DNA of 43,338 nucleotides from Solimicrobium sp. (GTDB lineage Bacteria; Pseudomonadota; Gammaproteobacteria; Burkholderiales; Burkholderiaceae_D). Numbering within the stretch: position 1 is the stretch's first letter; each line of letters opens with the position of its first letter. Of this stretch, positions 19,079-27,621 are shown piece by piece. The DNA is taken from contig JAJNBE010000019.1 of the NCBI GenBank assembly GCA_021155915.1, forward strand, positions 1-43,338, in the 5' to 3' direction. The position numbers and the translations under genes are program-made. Under the pieces are notes generated by a model, which was given only the letters and a program-made list of their open reading frames with translations, was not told the origin of the DNA and searched no databases.

Positions 19079-19620
19079 TAGAAGTAATTCGCCTGCATGT
19101 CCAATAATTTTTCCGCAGCGTTAGAGCTGATCAAAAAGAAGTTGAGCCTGGTTAATCGTAACTTTTTATCGGAGTTCCCCCATGAAGTCACCCCGACAAT
19201 GCTATTTTACCCGAGCTTAATTGAGAAATCGTAGAGGACCCAGAGGGACATTTATATTAACTGGAATCGCTAAAAGCGCTTAGGACACTTTTGTTTAGTT
19301 AAGATAGTTTTGATCGACTAAGTTGCCTGATCTGCCTCCAAAAATGACCGAGTCTTCATAAATAGGCAGTCGATATCAGCCACATGGACAAATATCCAGA
19401 ACTTTCAGTTTTTTTGAAAATTAATCTACTGGTTCTGATTGGGCTAACTAATAAATATACATAAAAGGTCTCAGGACATCGTATGGGCTGCGTGACCCGA
19501 CAGTGGCATTTGCAACAGCATTTTAACTTGTAGAGGCAAACCGAAAATTATGGGATTCCATGGAAAAATATTTATCTGATAATTCAATTTTGCCCGAACC
19601 TATTCAAAAGGAGATTAACC

Positions 19621-19737
19621 GTGCAGCCAATCAATAAGCCGATAATTAACCGTAATTTTGCTTTAGAGCAGCAAAATCCAAACACAACGATAGGAAATAA
19701 TACAGTCGATGAGCACGTGGTCAATCTCAACGGTTAG
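19621..19737 (+). pseudogene. Leader fragment of an effector gene (38 codons)
   Basis: A GTG at 19621 with a good AAAGGAG site about 5 bases upstream opens a 38-codon frame ending in TAG. Its product begins QPINKPIINRN and ends NNTVDEHVVNLNG. This matches the leader of the 12089-13360 protein (MSQPINTPRSP... NNIMDPHVVNL). A working translation start with the body missing is what a truncated paralogue would leave. Confidence 0.55.
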
Positions 19738-20158
19738 CGTTGTTCTGCATAGCCTCATCATTTGGTCGAAAACTGTTTAATTTATCGTAGCGTTCTTTAT
19801 TGTTCGCTCTTCTTTTACCGATTCCCTCTGCTTTTGTGTCTGTCATTAGATGGAGGGGAAGGAGGCGTCGTTCAGCAGATTTAATCCAAATTAAAAATTT
19901 CTCTAGCTTAAATCCGGTTTCTGGGATTACATAGGTACGAAAAGCCGTTTCGATATTGCCATCTTGATCTTCTTCAATTCCATGGTGTAAAAAAAGCGTG
20001 TTTGTTGCTTCATGAAAATAGGCATTGGATAAAACGAGGTCTTGATGATTTTTCCATTCTGCAGGCTTGCCCATATCTTTTGCATCTTTACCGAATTGAT
20101 AATCTTCTTTGGTGTGAAGCACCTCATGAATTCCTGTAAAAAAAATCGCCCCTTTTTC
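19727..20158 (-). pseudogene. Unrecognised gene remnant with an HEVLH motif
   Basis: The frame is open from 20158, after a stop at 20159-20161, down to 19727. It has no good start (GTG at 20122 only), and a second frame overlaps its 5' part, so an upstream portion is probably lost by frameshift. The text AIFFTGIHEVLHTKEDYQF contains HExxH, the zinc-binding motif of many metalloproteases. The rest (about 140 residues, hydrophilic, basic C-terminus) is not recognised. A protease role is only a possibility, and the third metal ligand was not identified. Confidence 0.35.
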
Positions 20159-20944
20159 CTACATATTTTCACGTATTACAAGGCAGGAAGAACTTATCAA
20201 ACTCATTGTGGTCAGACGTGCTGACCTAAGTCGATTGGATATTGCAAAATCCGCGACGAGTATGCATGCCTCTGAAATTTAAGATCGAAAAGCCAAATTT
20301 TTCGGATAATTTTTGAATTCATTATTATGGTGGCAGCCCATGTATTACATCTATATTCTAATAGAAAGCTTAAAATCCCTGCAACTGCAGACTGCTTGAA
20401 TCTAATACGAATTGCTTCACAGCGAATCATGAGCTCTTAGATTCGGGATAAGAACCGTTAATTACCAAACTCTCTTCGAGGTTTTGCATAAAATTCTTCG
20501 TGTAGCTGTTTGGCAGCTTCCGCCTCATAATTTACCAATAACGAATAGGGTGTTACATTAGTTATTTATTGGTCTTATTAAAAAATACGGTCGCGGAAGA
20601 CACAATTGCAAAACCAATTTTTTTATTGGATTTTTCAGAGGAGTGCCTCCCGCTTATTAATTTGGACCTCTCCGAAGGACAAATAATTGGAGGCGCAACT
20701 TATGTAAACCGACATGAATAAATCGAGAGAGCATCATTTTGCTTGGCAGGTGTTAGAGGTTCAAATTGCTTATGCAGATTTCGCTATTTGATTCCCCACG
20801 CAATCGTGGCTACCTGTTATGTATCCAACAACATTTTTTCTCACAACAAATGGTATTGCAAAAAAAATTTTCCCGTGGTAAGAATGGAGAGCCCAAGGAA
20901 GCTGTTTAGCAGTTTTCCGAGTGTATATTCGTAAATAAAATACT

Positions 20945-20951
20945 GAGGAGG
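20945..20951 (+). promoter_or_regulatory. Strong Shine-Dalgarno site of the U-box-like gene
   Basis: GAGGAGG lies six bases before the ATG at 20958. It is among the strongest ribosome sites in the window and fixes the start. Confidence 0.75.
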
Positions 20952-20957
20952 AATCAA

Positions 20958-22268
20958 ATGGAAAGTATTGGCAGCGGTTGTATGTCTAAACTAATAGCGT
21001 CTATTACAAAGTCAGCTAAAAATCAAAATGATTCCACTTCGATAGAGGAAATCAGAATGCTGATGGGAAATACCCCTTATGACGATAACTCCAGCATTAC
21101 AAATAACGTGGTTAGGGCTATCAACAACGGAACTTTTTCTACTGTAGAACCTGTATTGTTAAAAGGATTATGTTTTGAGGAGACGGTAGAAATACCCGAG
21201 AATGTCGTGCTGGTGAAATGTGAGGTACATAAAGGAAAAGTTAGTTTTTATAAGGGGGTGCTTACTGCTTCATACAATGGTCCGCCTATTCAAAATTTTG
21301 ATGGAGCGGTGGCAGAAGCACTTAGCACTGATGCCCACCCATTTGCAGTTAGTTCCGGGGCACAGGCAGTTGCATCGGCAGCTGGTGTAATAGCTACTAC
21401 TGACGGGGGACGGGCAATTGCTGCGGTATCGGGCGCGTCGGCAGTGGCTAACTCTGGCATTGCATTTGCCCGTGCACCCAATTCGGTAGCGATTGCTCGT
21501 GGGTGGGGAAATGCAGTTGCTGAGATAGCGGGAGCAAGGGCTGAAGCAGTCACAGATAATTCGACTGCGATGGCTACTGCAAATGGCGCCTCAGCTTATG
21601 CGAAGGCGGAGGGAGCAAGTGCCGAAGCTAGTGTATCGGGGGCAAGGGCGATTGCAGACCATTCTGGTGCAACCGCAACAGCACAGTCTGGTGCCGTGGC
21701 AATCGCAACAGCAGTAGGCGCAATGGCAACCGCCGGAAATGGTTCGGCCGCCGCCGCCACCGTATATGGCGCGGTTGTCATGCCGGAAAACTCTGGAGCA
21801 AGGATAATTCCCTTTGAGACCGTACATAGGGGAGCTAACTCTAACTCTGTGCTAAATAGAGCAGGTCAAATTCGTGCCAAATATTATGGCAAAGGTGGGC
21901 TCCACGATGTATTCGTTAATCAAAAACCGAGTAATGAACAGATACATGAAATCAATTTGTTCATCAATACTCACCAGTCAACACTTATGTCACCTGAAGG
22001 GCTAATAATAGAATGTGACCAAGGAACGGCTACTCTATTTTTTTCGCAAGGAGTGGACTATATTAGTTTCGAAGAATTTGAGGCTACTGCAAAAACGGAG
22101 TGGTGTTTATTAACCCAGGGAAATAATACCTACAATTTGATTACTGCGACAACCGTAGGTGATCTATTGCGCGCTGGCAGCACGCACCCTTTTACTCAAA
22201 AAGAGTTATCTCAGGACGACATTGTTCGTGGCCAGGCATTACTAAATTTATTTCAACCACACAAATAA
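20958..22268 (+). CDS. U-box/NleG-like E3 ubiquitin ligase candidate with alanine-rich beta-roll
   Basis: 436 residues. The leader MESIGSG resembles those of the GALA-like proteins. Residues 61-112 are beta-rich. Residues 115-272 are short alanine/glycine repeats of about 8-9 residues (GASAYAKAE, GASAEASVS, GARAIADHS, GATATAQSG), reminiscent of YadA-head-like beta-rolls; no membrane anchor is present, so an autotransporter is unlikely. Residues 380-433 read WCLLTQGNNTYNLITATTV, then LLRAGSTHPFTQKELSQDDI and ALLNLF. This fits the U-box pattern (C-P-I-T ... HPFTxxPLxxDDL...AL) and the C-terminus of NleG effectors, which use a U-box to recruit host E2 enzymes. The first motif is CLLT rather than CPIT. 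Predicted role: ubiquitin ligase acting in a host cell. The U-box call is by eye. Confidence 0.65.
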   Translation: MESIGSGCMSKLIASITKSAKNQNDSTSIEEIRMLMGNTPYDDNSSITNNVVRAINNGTFSTVEPVLLKGLCFEETVEIPENVVLVKCEVHKGKVSFYKGVLTASYNGPPIQNFDGAVAEALSTDAHPFAVSSGAQAVASAAGVIATTDGGRAIAAVSGASAVANSGIAFARAPNSVAIARGWGNAVAEIAGARAEAVTDNSTAMATANGASAYAKAEGASAEASVSGARAIADHSGATATAQSGAVAIATAVGAMATAGNGSAAAATVYGAVVMPENSGARIIPFETVHRGANSNSVLNRAGQIRAKYYGKGGLHDVFVNQKPSNEQIHEINLFINTHQSTLMSPEGLIIECDQGTATLFFSQGVDYISFEEFEATAKTEWCLLTQGNNTYNLITATTVGDLLRAGSTHPFTQKELSQDDIVRGQALLNLFQPHK

Positions 22269-22737
22269 TTTGGACTATTTTGGAAAAAAATGAAGGTGTA
22301 AAGACGCCGACGCCGGTGAATTTGTTTAAAATTTTAATGTGTTTCCTTAGGGGGGGCGAGCACTATGGAGAGAATTGTATTTTTTTAGAAAATTCGAAAA
22401 ATTGGTCTCGATCATTTAGGAAAAATTGCTATCACACAGTTTAAATATCTAATAGCTTTTGTTCCGAAATCGATGAATTATTGAATACGATACAGCTTTC
22501 GATATTATTAATTAAATTAACTGATAACAGCTTAATTGATCGAGCCAAGTTCGGATGTTGTATTAGACGCAGAGGAGGGTAGTCCCGCTCAACTAGGAAA
22601 TAGTCGGCATTCAGATACGTTTTCAATTCAAATCCTTATCCTGAACGCTGGGGATAAAATACACCTCAAAGGCTTCGTTTAACACGGGGAAAGTGGGCGC
22701 CGTGAACTCGAGCAGGCTCATTAATTTTCATCACATA
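22269..22737. other. Intergenic, possible short remnant on the minus strand
   Basis: 469 bases. A minus-strand frame at 22441-22626, opening with TTG, reads LNADYFLVERDYPPLRLIQH and onward. It is AT-rich, has no ribosome site and is not recognised; it is probably a relic. Nothing else is seen before the inverted-repeat element. Confidence 0.35.
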
Positions 22738-22975
22738 ATCCTAGATTCCTCTGTTGACCGCTGCTTGGCTTCGATAACAGATTGGTTTCGTTGGGGATTT
22801 CGCTCTTTAACCCGTCCACCGTTTAGGTGTGAGCGCTATAGGCTCAATTGTACGTTTTTCCGACTCCCTGGCCGCGTTGCTCCTCCTTGCAACATACAGG
22901 TTGCCGCGTCGTCGCCCCTTACCAGGAAGCCGGAAAAACGCACACTTGAACCTGTCCAATAGAGGAATCTAGGAT
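22738..22975. mobile_element. MITE-like element family 1, copy 1 (~238 bp)
   Basis: The ends are ATCCTAGATTCCTCTGTTG and its inverse (..CAATAGAGGAATCTAGGAT). The right half contains a second, internal inverted repeat (GGCTCAATTGTACGTTTTTC versus GAAAAACGCACACTTGAACC). It has about 90 percent visible identity to the copy at 36460-36676, with a small internal length difference. It has no coding capacity beyond a spurious frame. It sits between the accessory region and the yidC terminator. Confidence 0.85.
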
Positions 22976-22978
22976 AAT

Positions 22979-23009
22979 AAAAAAACCCGCACTTAGCACG
23001 GGCTTTTTC
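22979..23009 (-). terminator. Rho-independent terminator of yidC
   Basis: On the minus strand, CCCGTGC-TAA-GTGCGGG is followed by seven T residues. The stem is flanked by A/T runs, so it could act in both directions. It lies 25 bases after the yidC stop. Confidence 0.85.
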
Positions 23010-23033
23010 ATATAGGTTTTGGCTATTTAGCGA

Positions 23034-24737
23034 TTATTTAGCGTTTGCCATCTGACGTGTAATTACCCATTGCTGCGCAATCGATAATACGTTATTCACC
23101 ACCCAATACAATACTAATCCAGAAGGAAAGAAGAAAAACATTACAGAAAACACCAGGGGCATCAACATCATCATTTTGGCCTGCATTGGATCAGCCGGTG
23201 CCGGATTCAATTTGGTCTGTATGAACATGGAAACTGCCATCAAAACAGGCAGAATCAAAAATGGATCGGGCGTCGATAAATCGTGTATCCAACCTAACCA
23301 AGGGGCGTTACGCAGCTCGACACTCGCTAAAACAACGGAATACAGCGCCATAAAAACGGGGGTTTGAATTAATAGCGGCAAACAACCACCCAACGGATTT
23401 ACTTTTTCCGTTTTATATAATGCCATCATTGCCTGATTCATTTTTTGTGGATCGTCTTTATGGCGCTCCCTAATTTCCGCCATTTTAGGCGTTAATAATT
23501 TCATCTTACCCATACTACGAAAACTGGCAGCCGACAAAGGAAAGAATGCAATCTTAATAATGATGGTTAAAACAATAATCGTCCAACCCCAGTTACCCAA
23601 CAGTTTATGAATTTCGTCCATGAGCCAAAAAACGGGTTTGGCTACTATGGTTGTCCAACCGTAGTCTTTAACCAAATTAAAGCCGGGTGCAACTTTATCT
23701 AATAACGATGTCACCAATGGCCCGGTATAAATCTGTGCATTGACGGTTTTCGATGCGCCTGGAGCTAATGGTTCTAGAGCCATGACGTTACCAACCGCAT
23801 ATAGGTTGTTATCCACCTTTCGGGCAAAAATTTCACGTGGGATTTTATCTTGAGGAATTATTCCAGACACGAAATAATGCTGAATCATGGCAAACCAGCC
23901 GTTATCTGCTTGTGTAGCAAAGCTTTGGGAGCCCTTATTGATTTTTTCAAAATCCAATTTTTGAAATTTTTCGGTTTCTGTATAAACTGCAGGGCCAGTA
24001 AATGTACTATAAAAACTGGATTCACCCTCCAGCTTGCTGCCATCGCGCACTAATTGCATGTACAGTGAAGGCGTCAATGGGGCAGCGGATTCATTGACAA
24101 TTTGATGGGAGAATCCGATGGAATAAGAACTTTTGTTAAAGGTATAAGTTTTAATTAGTTTTACGCCATTCTTTACCGCCTCGAGCACGATATGAATTTG
24201 ACCAGTGGCATCCGAAGTATAAACAGCAGGTTTAGCAACGAATAGGGATTTATGATTTGGATAATTTCCCAACAAACCGCTTTGTGCCAAATAAGTATGT
24301 TTTGCACTGCGATCAAATAACACAATATTAGGCACGGTCTTGTGTGCGTCTCCCGGGAACAGTAATGATTTCCAGCCACTACCAAAAGAAGCATCACTAT
24401 CTTCTTTTTCTTTCAGTAATTCCAGATGGCGAATTTCACCGCCCAAAGTATCAATTTCTGCTTTGAACACATCAGTAGTAATAGTGATGATTTCACTTGC
24501 GATGGGTAAGGCCGTCGCCGATGTTTCTGCAGGTAGGCTTCCTTGCAGCACGCCTGTTGCCCCAACAGGGTTCGCAGAACCCGACTGGATCATTTTCGGC
24601 GCATCACTCTTAACCACTTGATTAAGGTTATGCCCCGGAAACCACATCGAAGCCTTTCCGTTAAAACGCTGCCAATTGTCCCAAAGGAGCAAGATCGACA
24701 TTAAAAAAACAATCCACAAGACAATACGCTTATTCAT
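23034..24737 (-). CDS. yidC: Membrane protein insertase YidC
   Basis: 567 residues, close to the usual length in Gram-negative bacteria. It inserts inner-membrane proteins, alone or with SecYEG. An N-terminal transmembrane segment (IVLWIVFLMSILLLWDNWQR) is followed by a large periplasmic beta-domain and a C-terminal bundle of five hydrophobic segments (starting LLGNWGWTIIVLTIIIKIAF). The conserved basic groove residue lies in AASFRSMGKMKLL. The start MNKRIVLWIV and the DNWQRFNG block are typical of betaproteobacterial YidC. It is the last gene of rpmH-rnpA-yidD-yidC and has its own terminator. The mnmE gene that usually follows is absent here. Confidence 0.97.
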   Translation of the reverse strand: MNKRIVLWIVFLMSILLLWDNWQRFNGKASMWFPGHNLNQVVKSDAPKMIQSGSANPVGATGVLQGSLPAETSATALPIASEIITITTDVFKAEIDTLGGEIRHLELLKEKEDSDASFGSGWKSLLFPGDAHKTVPNIVLFDRSAKHTYLAQSGLLGNYPNHKSLFVAKPAVYTSDATGQIHIVLEAVKNGVKLIKTYTFNKSSYSIGFSHQIVNESAAPLTPSLYMQLVRDGSKLEGESSFYSTFTGPAVYTETEKFQKLDFEKINKGSQSFATQADNGWFAMIQHYFVSGIIPQDKIPREIFARKVDNNLYAVGNVMALEPLAPGASKTVNAQIYTGPLVTSLLDKVAPGFNLVKDYGWTTIVAKPVFWLMDEIHKLLGNWGWTIIVLTIIIKIAFFPLSAASFRSMGKMKLLTPKMAEIRERHKDDPQKMNQAMMALYKTEKVNPLGGCLPLLIQTPVFMALYSVVLASVELRNAPWLGWIHDLSTPDPFLILPVLMAVSMFIQTKLNPAPADPMQAKMMMLMPLVFSVMFFFFPSGLVLYWVVNNVLSIAQQWVITRQMANAK

Positions 24738-24851
24738 AAATGCTATCCAAAAATGTCTGATCAGGTTCGATGATGAGGGGCTTGCGACTATGGTCGTTAT
24801 GTCACGCGTTATATCATGTTAACGCGCTTCAATTTTTAGTACGGTGGCATG

Positions 24852-25124
24852 TCAAATTTTTGCAACAGATCGCTCCTCTGTTTTTTCGTTAGCATTTAAT
24901 TGGGTAATAGGGACCAAATCTACTCCCCCGTCATGCCATGGATGACATTTACACAATCGCTTACCTGCCAGAACGCAGCCTTTAGTTACGCCATGATGAC
25001 GTATCGCTAATTCAGCATAGGTGGAACAGCTGGGAAAAAAGCGGCACCGTTGTCCCAAATAAGGACTAATGGTGAGTTTGTATGCACGTAGAAAAAACAG
25101 AAGTATTGATTTTATTGCATTCAT
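24852..25124 (-). CDS. yidD: Membrane protein insertion efficiency factor YidD
   Basis: 90 residues. The YidD/UPF0161 signature is complete: CRFFPSCSTYAELAIRHHG, then KGCVLAGKRLCKCHPWHDGG and VDLVP, with an N-terminal amphipathic segment (ILLFFLRAYKLTISPYLG). Its first codon overlaps the rnpA stop by four bases (ATGA type), which indicates translational coupling. It assists YidC-dependent insertion at the inner membrane. Confidence 0.95.
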   Translation of the reverse strand: MNAIKSILLFFLRAYKLTISPYLGQRCRFFPSCSTYAELAIRHHGVTKGCVLAGKRLCKCHPWHDGGVDLVPITQLNANEKTEERSVAKI

Positions 25125-25531
25125 TCCGCACGAATCTCATCCATTACCGCCAACACTTTTTTAAATTTGGACGGAATTGAAAATAAACGCAACACTTCAC
25201 GGTATAAAAGCGCTTGCATAGCTGTGGTCGATGCCGGCTGGTGTTTGCTACCCAGTGGTTTAGATAAGCGCACCACGCAATCCAAACCTAATGACCGTAA
25301 TAAATGGGACTGGCGAAAAGCTTCGCGTACCGCCCGTTTTACGGTATTACGCGTAACCGCGCGTGGTGCCAGCCGCTTAGCAGCTACTACGCCCAAACGT
25401 GCGTATGGTAATGCATTAGGGCTGGCATATAACACCAGATGATCTGTCCGAAACACGGGGCGCATACAAAAAACGGATGAAAACTCATCCGTTTTAACGA
25501 TACGACGTGTGCGCTCAAAACTATTGGACAT
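25121..25531 (-). CDS. rnpA: Ribonuclease P protein component
   Basis: 136 residues. This is the protein subunit of RNase P, which binds the catalytic RNA and helps mature tRNA 5' ends. The RNR motif RNTVKRAVREAFR is intact and LGVVAAKRLAPRAV precedes it, as in other family members. It lies between rpmH and yidD in the normal order; the stop overlaps the yidD start by four bases. Confidence 0.96.
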   Translation of the reverse strand: MSNSFERTRRIVKTDEFSSVFCMRPVFRTDHLVLYASPNALPYARLGVVAAKRLAPRAVTRNTVKRAVREAFRQSHLLRSLGLDCVVRLSKPLGSKHQPASTTAMQALLYREVLRLFSIPSKFKKVLAVMDEIRAE

Positions 25532-25586
25532 AACTACATACTAAATACTGGAACTCAGAACCCGGGTTAATTTTTAGTCTGAAGTT

Positions 25587-25721
25587 CTAGACTGCTAACC
25601 GTTTGCGGCCTTTAGCACGGCGGGCGTTTAAAACGGCACGTCCGCCGCGAGTTGCCATACGAGCACGAAAGCCATGAGTGCGCTTGCGGCGGACAACGGA
25701 AGGTTGATAAGTACGTTTCAT
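25587..25721 (-). CDS. rpmH: 50S ribosomal protein L34
   Basis: 44 residues, the standard length, from the ATG at 25721 ([20 protein letters not shown], ending GRKRLAV). The frame is open further upstream to 25784, but that extension is not part of L34. It heads the rpmH-rnpA-yidD-yidC operon and diverges from dnaA across the putative origin. Confidence 0.97.
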   Translation of the reverse strand: MKRTYQPSVVRRKRTHGFRARMATRGGRAVLNARRAKGRKRLAV

Positions 25722-26115
25722 GTTGTTCTCACTAAAACAAAGGGAAGAAAGCTGAACCTGATGCGATGAATGCACCAAAGACAAAGAACCCGAGATTAGA
25801 CAGCATTTTGCTATTAAATGTCAATAGCCATAAATATTATCTCTCGATATAACGGATCTAAAATTTGTATTCGCTCACGGCCGTATCAGTGGACTTGCAT
25901 TAGAATAGCGTTGCAGTTTTACAGCAAGTAAATACCGCGAGGATAATATCGTTGAGCTAAATTTGCATGAATTCTATAAAAAATAGTAGCGTGGCCTGTG
26001 GATAACTTTCTCAGTCGCGAGTAGAATGGCGAATTGGCATTTTCAGCCGTATGAAGACAAACGCCGAAACGGCGTCCTCAGAAAAACTCGTCGTAACGTA
26101 CTCATTAAGAGATTC
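25722..26115. other. Putative chromosomal origin region (oriC), rpmH-dnaA intergenic
   Basis: 394 bases between divergent rpmH and dnaA, the usual location of oriC in Burkholderiales. It has AT-rich stretches (about 25805-25880 and 25965-25990) and one perfect DnaA box at 25997-26005. I found no second consensus box, so the assignment rests on context. Promoters of rpmH and dnaA must also lie here. Confidence 0.5.
25997..26005 (-). promoter_or_regulatory. DnaA box (perfect consensus)
   Basis: TGTGGATAA on the plus strand is the exact complement of TTATCCACA. It lies 111 bases upstream of the dnaA start, where it could serve origin firing, dnaA autoregulation, or both. Confidence 0.8.
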
Positions 26116-27528
26116 ATGGAAAACTTTTGGCTCGCATGTTCTGCCCAATTGGAACAAGAACTAACACCCCAACAATTTAGCGCCTGGATTAAGCCGCTTA
26201 CGCTCGTTGATTATGAGGAGGGTAAGTTGCGTATTGCCGCGCCTAATCGTTTTAAATTAGATTGGGTAAAAACGCAGTTCGCACATCGCATCAGTGAGTT
26301 AGCTACTCAATTTTGGGACGATCAAATTGAGGTTCAGTTTATCTTGGATCCACGTTTAGCCACTACCCACCTAACTAACGGGAGAAAAGCAGCACAAGAA
26401 GTACTAGCAACCCCTGATATGGGTGCTGATTCTGACGACGTCAGTAATTCCCAGCAAGCCCGGGCCTCCGGCAATTCCTCCACCATTGCAGAGGCTCCGA
26501 AACGTGATCAAAGTCGAATGAATAATGCCCTGACGTTTGATAGTTTTGTAACGGGTAAGGCTAATCAGTTAGCGCGCGCTGCTGCCATCCAAGTCGCGAA
26601 TAACCCGGGCGTTTCTTATAATCCGCTTTTTTTGTATGGCGGTGTTGGCTTGGGTAAGACGCATTTGATCCATGCAATTGGTAATCAAATTTTGATTGAT
26701 AACCCAAATGCAAAAATTCGTTATATTCATGCTGAGCAATACGTCCGCGACGTGGTCACGGCTTATCAGCGTAAAGGTTTTGATGAGTTCAAGCGTTACT
26801 ACCATTCACTTGATTTGCTGCTAATTGATGATATTCAGTTTTTTGCCGGGAAGAATCGAACGCAAGAAGAATTCTTTTACGCGTTTGAAGCCCTAATCGC
26901 AGCAAAAAAGCAAATTATCATTACCAGTGACACTTACCCGAAGCAAATTACCGGAATGGATGACCGCTTAGTCTCACGTTTTGATTCAGGGTTAACCGTC
27001 GCCATTGAACCCCCCGAACTCGAAATGCGGGTGGCAATTTTACTCAAAAAAGCCAAGCAAGAAGGTGTGGTATTTTCTGATGATGTCGCGTTTTTTGTGG
27101 CTAAGCATCTACGATCAAATGTGCGTGAACTGGAAGGTGCCTTACGTAAAATTCTGGCTTACTCGCGTTTTCATGGTAAAGATATCACTATCGATGTTGT
27201 CAAGGAGGCGTTAAAAGATTTGCTGTCGGTACAAAATCGCCAGATTTCCGTCGAAAATATTCAAAAAACCGTGGCTGATTTTTTTAACATTAAAGTTGCG
27301 GATATGTACTCCAAACGTCGTCCAGCAAATATCGCGCGTCCGCGTCAAATTGCGATGTATTTAGCTAAAGAATTAACCCAAAAAAGTTTGCCTGAAATTG
27401 GCGAATTATTCGGTGGCCGGGATCACACTACGGTGTTACATGCGGTACGAAAAATAGCTGCAGACCGCACAAAAAACCCCGAATGTAACCATGAATTACA
27501 CGTTTTAGAGCAAACCCTGAAGGGATAG
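26116..27528 (+). CDS. dnaA: Chromosomal replication initiator protein DnaA
   Basis: 470 residues from the ATG at 26116 ([20 protein letters not shown]), which aligns with betaproteobacterial DnaA starts; the open frame back to 26026 is an unlikely extension without a ribosome site. Domain I is about 1-85 and a polar linker about 90-140. The AAA+ domain has Walker A GGVGLGKT (175-182) and Walker [10 protein letters not shown] (about 236-244). The C-terminal DNA-binding domain carries the signature [14 protein letters not shown] (from 434). It melts oriC and loads the helicase. dnaN and gyrB follow on the same strand. Confidence 0.97.
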   Translation: MENFWLACSAQLEQELTPQQFSAWIKPLTLVDYEEGKLRIAAPNRFKLDWVKTQFAHRISELATQFWDDQIEVQFILDPRLATTHLTNGRKAAQEVLATPDMGADSDDVSNSQQARASGNSSTIAEAPKRDQSRMNNALTFDSFVTGKANQLARAAAIQVANNPGVSYNPLFLYGGVGLGKTHLIHAIGNQILIDNPNAKIRYIHAEQYVRDVVTAYQRKGFDEFKRYYHSLDLLLIDDIQFFAGKNRTQEEFFYAFEALIAAKKQIIITSDTYPKQITGMDDRLVSRFDSGLTVAIEPPELEMRVAILLKKAKQEGVVFSDDVAFFVAKHLRSNVRELEGALRKILAYSRFHGKDITIDVVKEALKDLLSVQNRQISVENIQKTVADFFNIKVADMYSKRRPANIARPRQIAMYLAKELTQKSLPEIGELFGGRDHTTVLHAVRKIAADRTKNPECNHELHVLEQTLKG

Positions 27529-27621
27529 TTCATGGGAAGGGCATTATTGGTGTCCATTATTGTTGATTAACCGTAGTGGACACAATCACGTGTTTACTCT
27601 ACCAAATTAAAGGATCGTCTT

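Larger units (their letters stand above)
19079..20957. other. Gene-poor region with effector remnants
   Basis: 1.88 kb between two intact effector genes. It holds a leader fragment (19621-19737) and a decayed minus-strand frame (19727-20158). Elsewhere it is AT-rich, with short frames that I do not recognise. The promoter region of the U-box gene lies at the right end. Confidence 0.5.

Noticed and set aside
20760..20783. TTCA-N16-TTCG, near match to the hrpII box (TTCG-N16-TTCG) upstream of the U-box gene
   Set aside because: One mismatch in an eight-base motif is expected by chance. It lies about 175 bases upstream of the start, and no similar box was found before the other effector genes that I checked.
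20958..22268. Trimeric autotransporter (YadA-like) reading of the alanine-rich protein
   Set aside because: There is no signal peptide, stalk or C-terminal membrane anchor; the C-terminus is U-box-like.
22693..22962. 89-codon plus-strand frame
   Set aside because: It lies almost wholly inside the family-1 inverted-repeat element, and the copy at 36460 does not keep it.
26026..26115. 30-codon N-terminal extension of DnaA
   Set aside because: It has no ribosome site, and family members begin at MENFW-like sequence.
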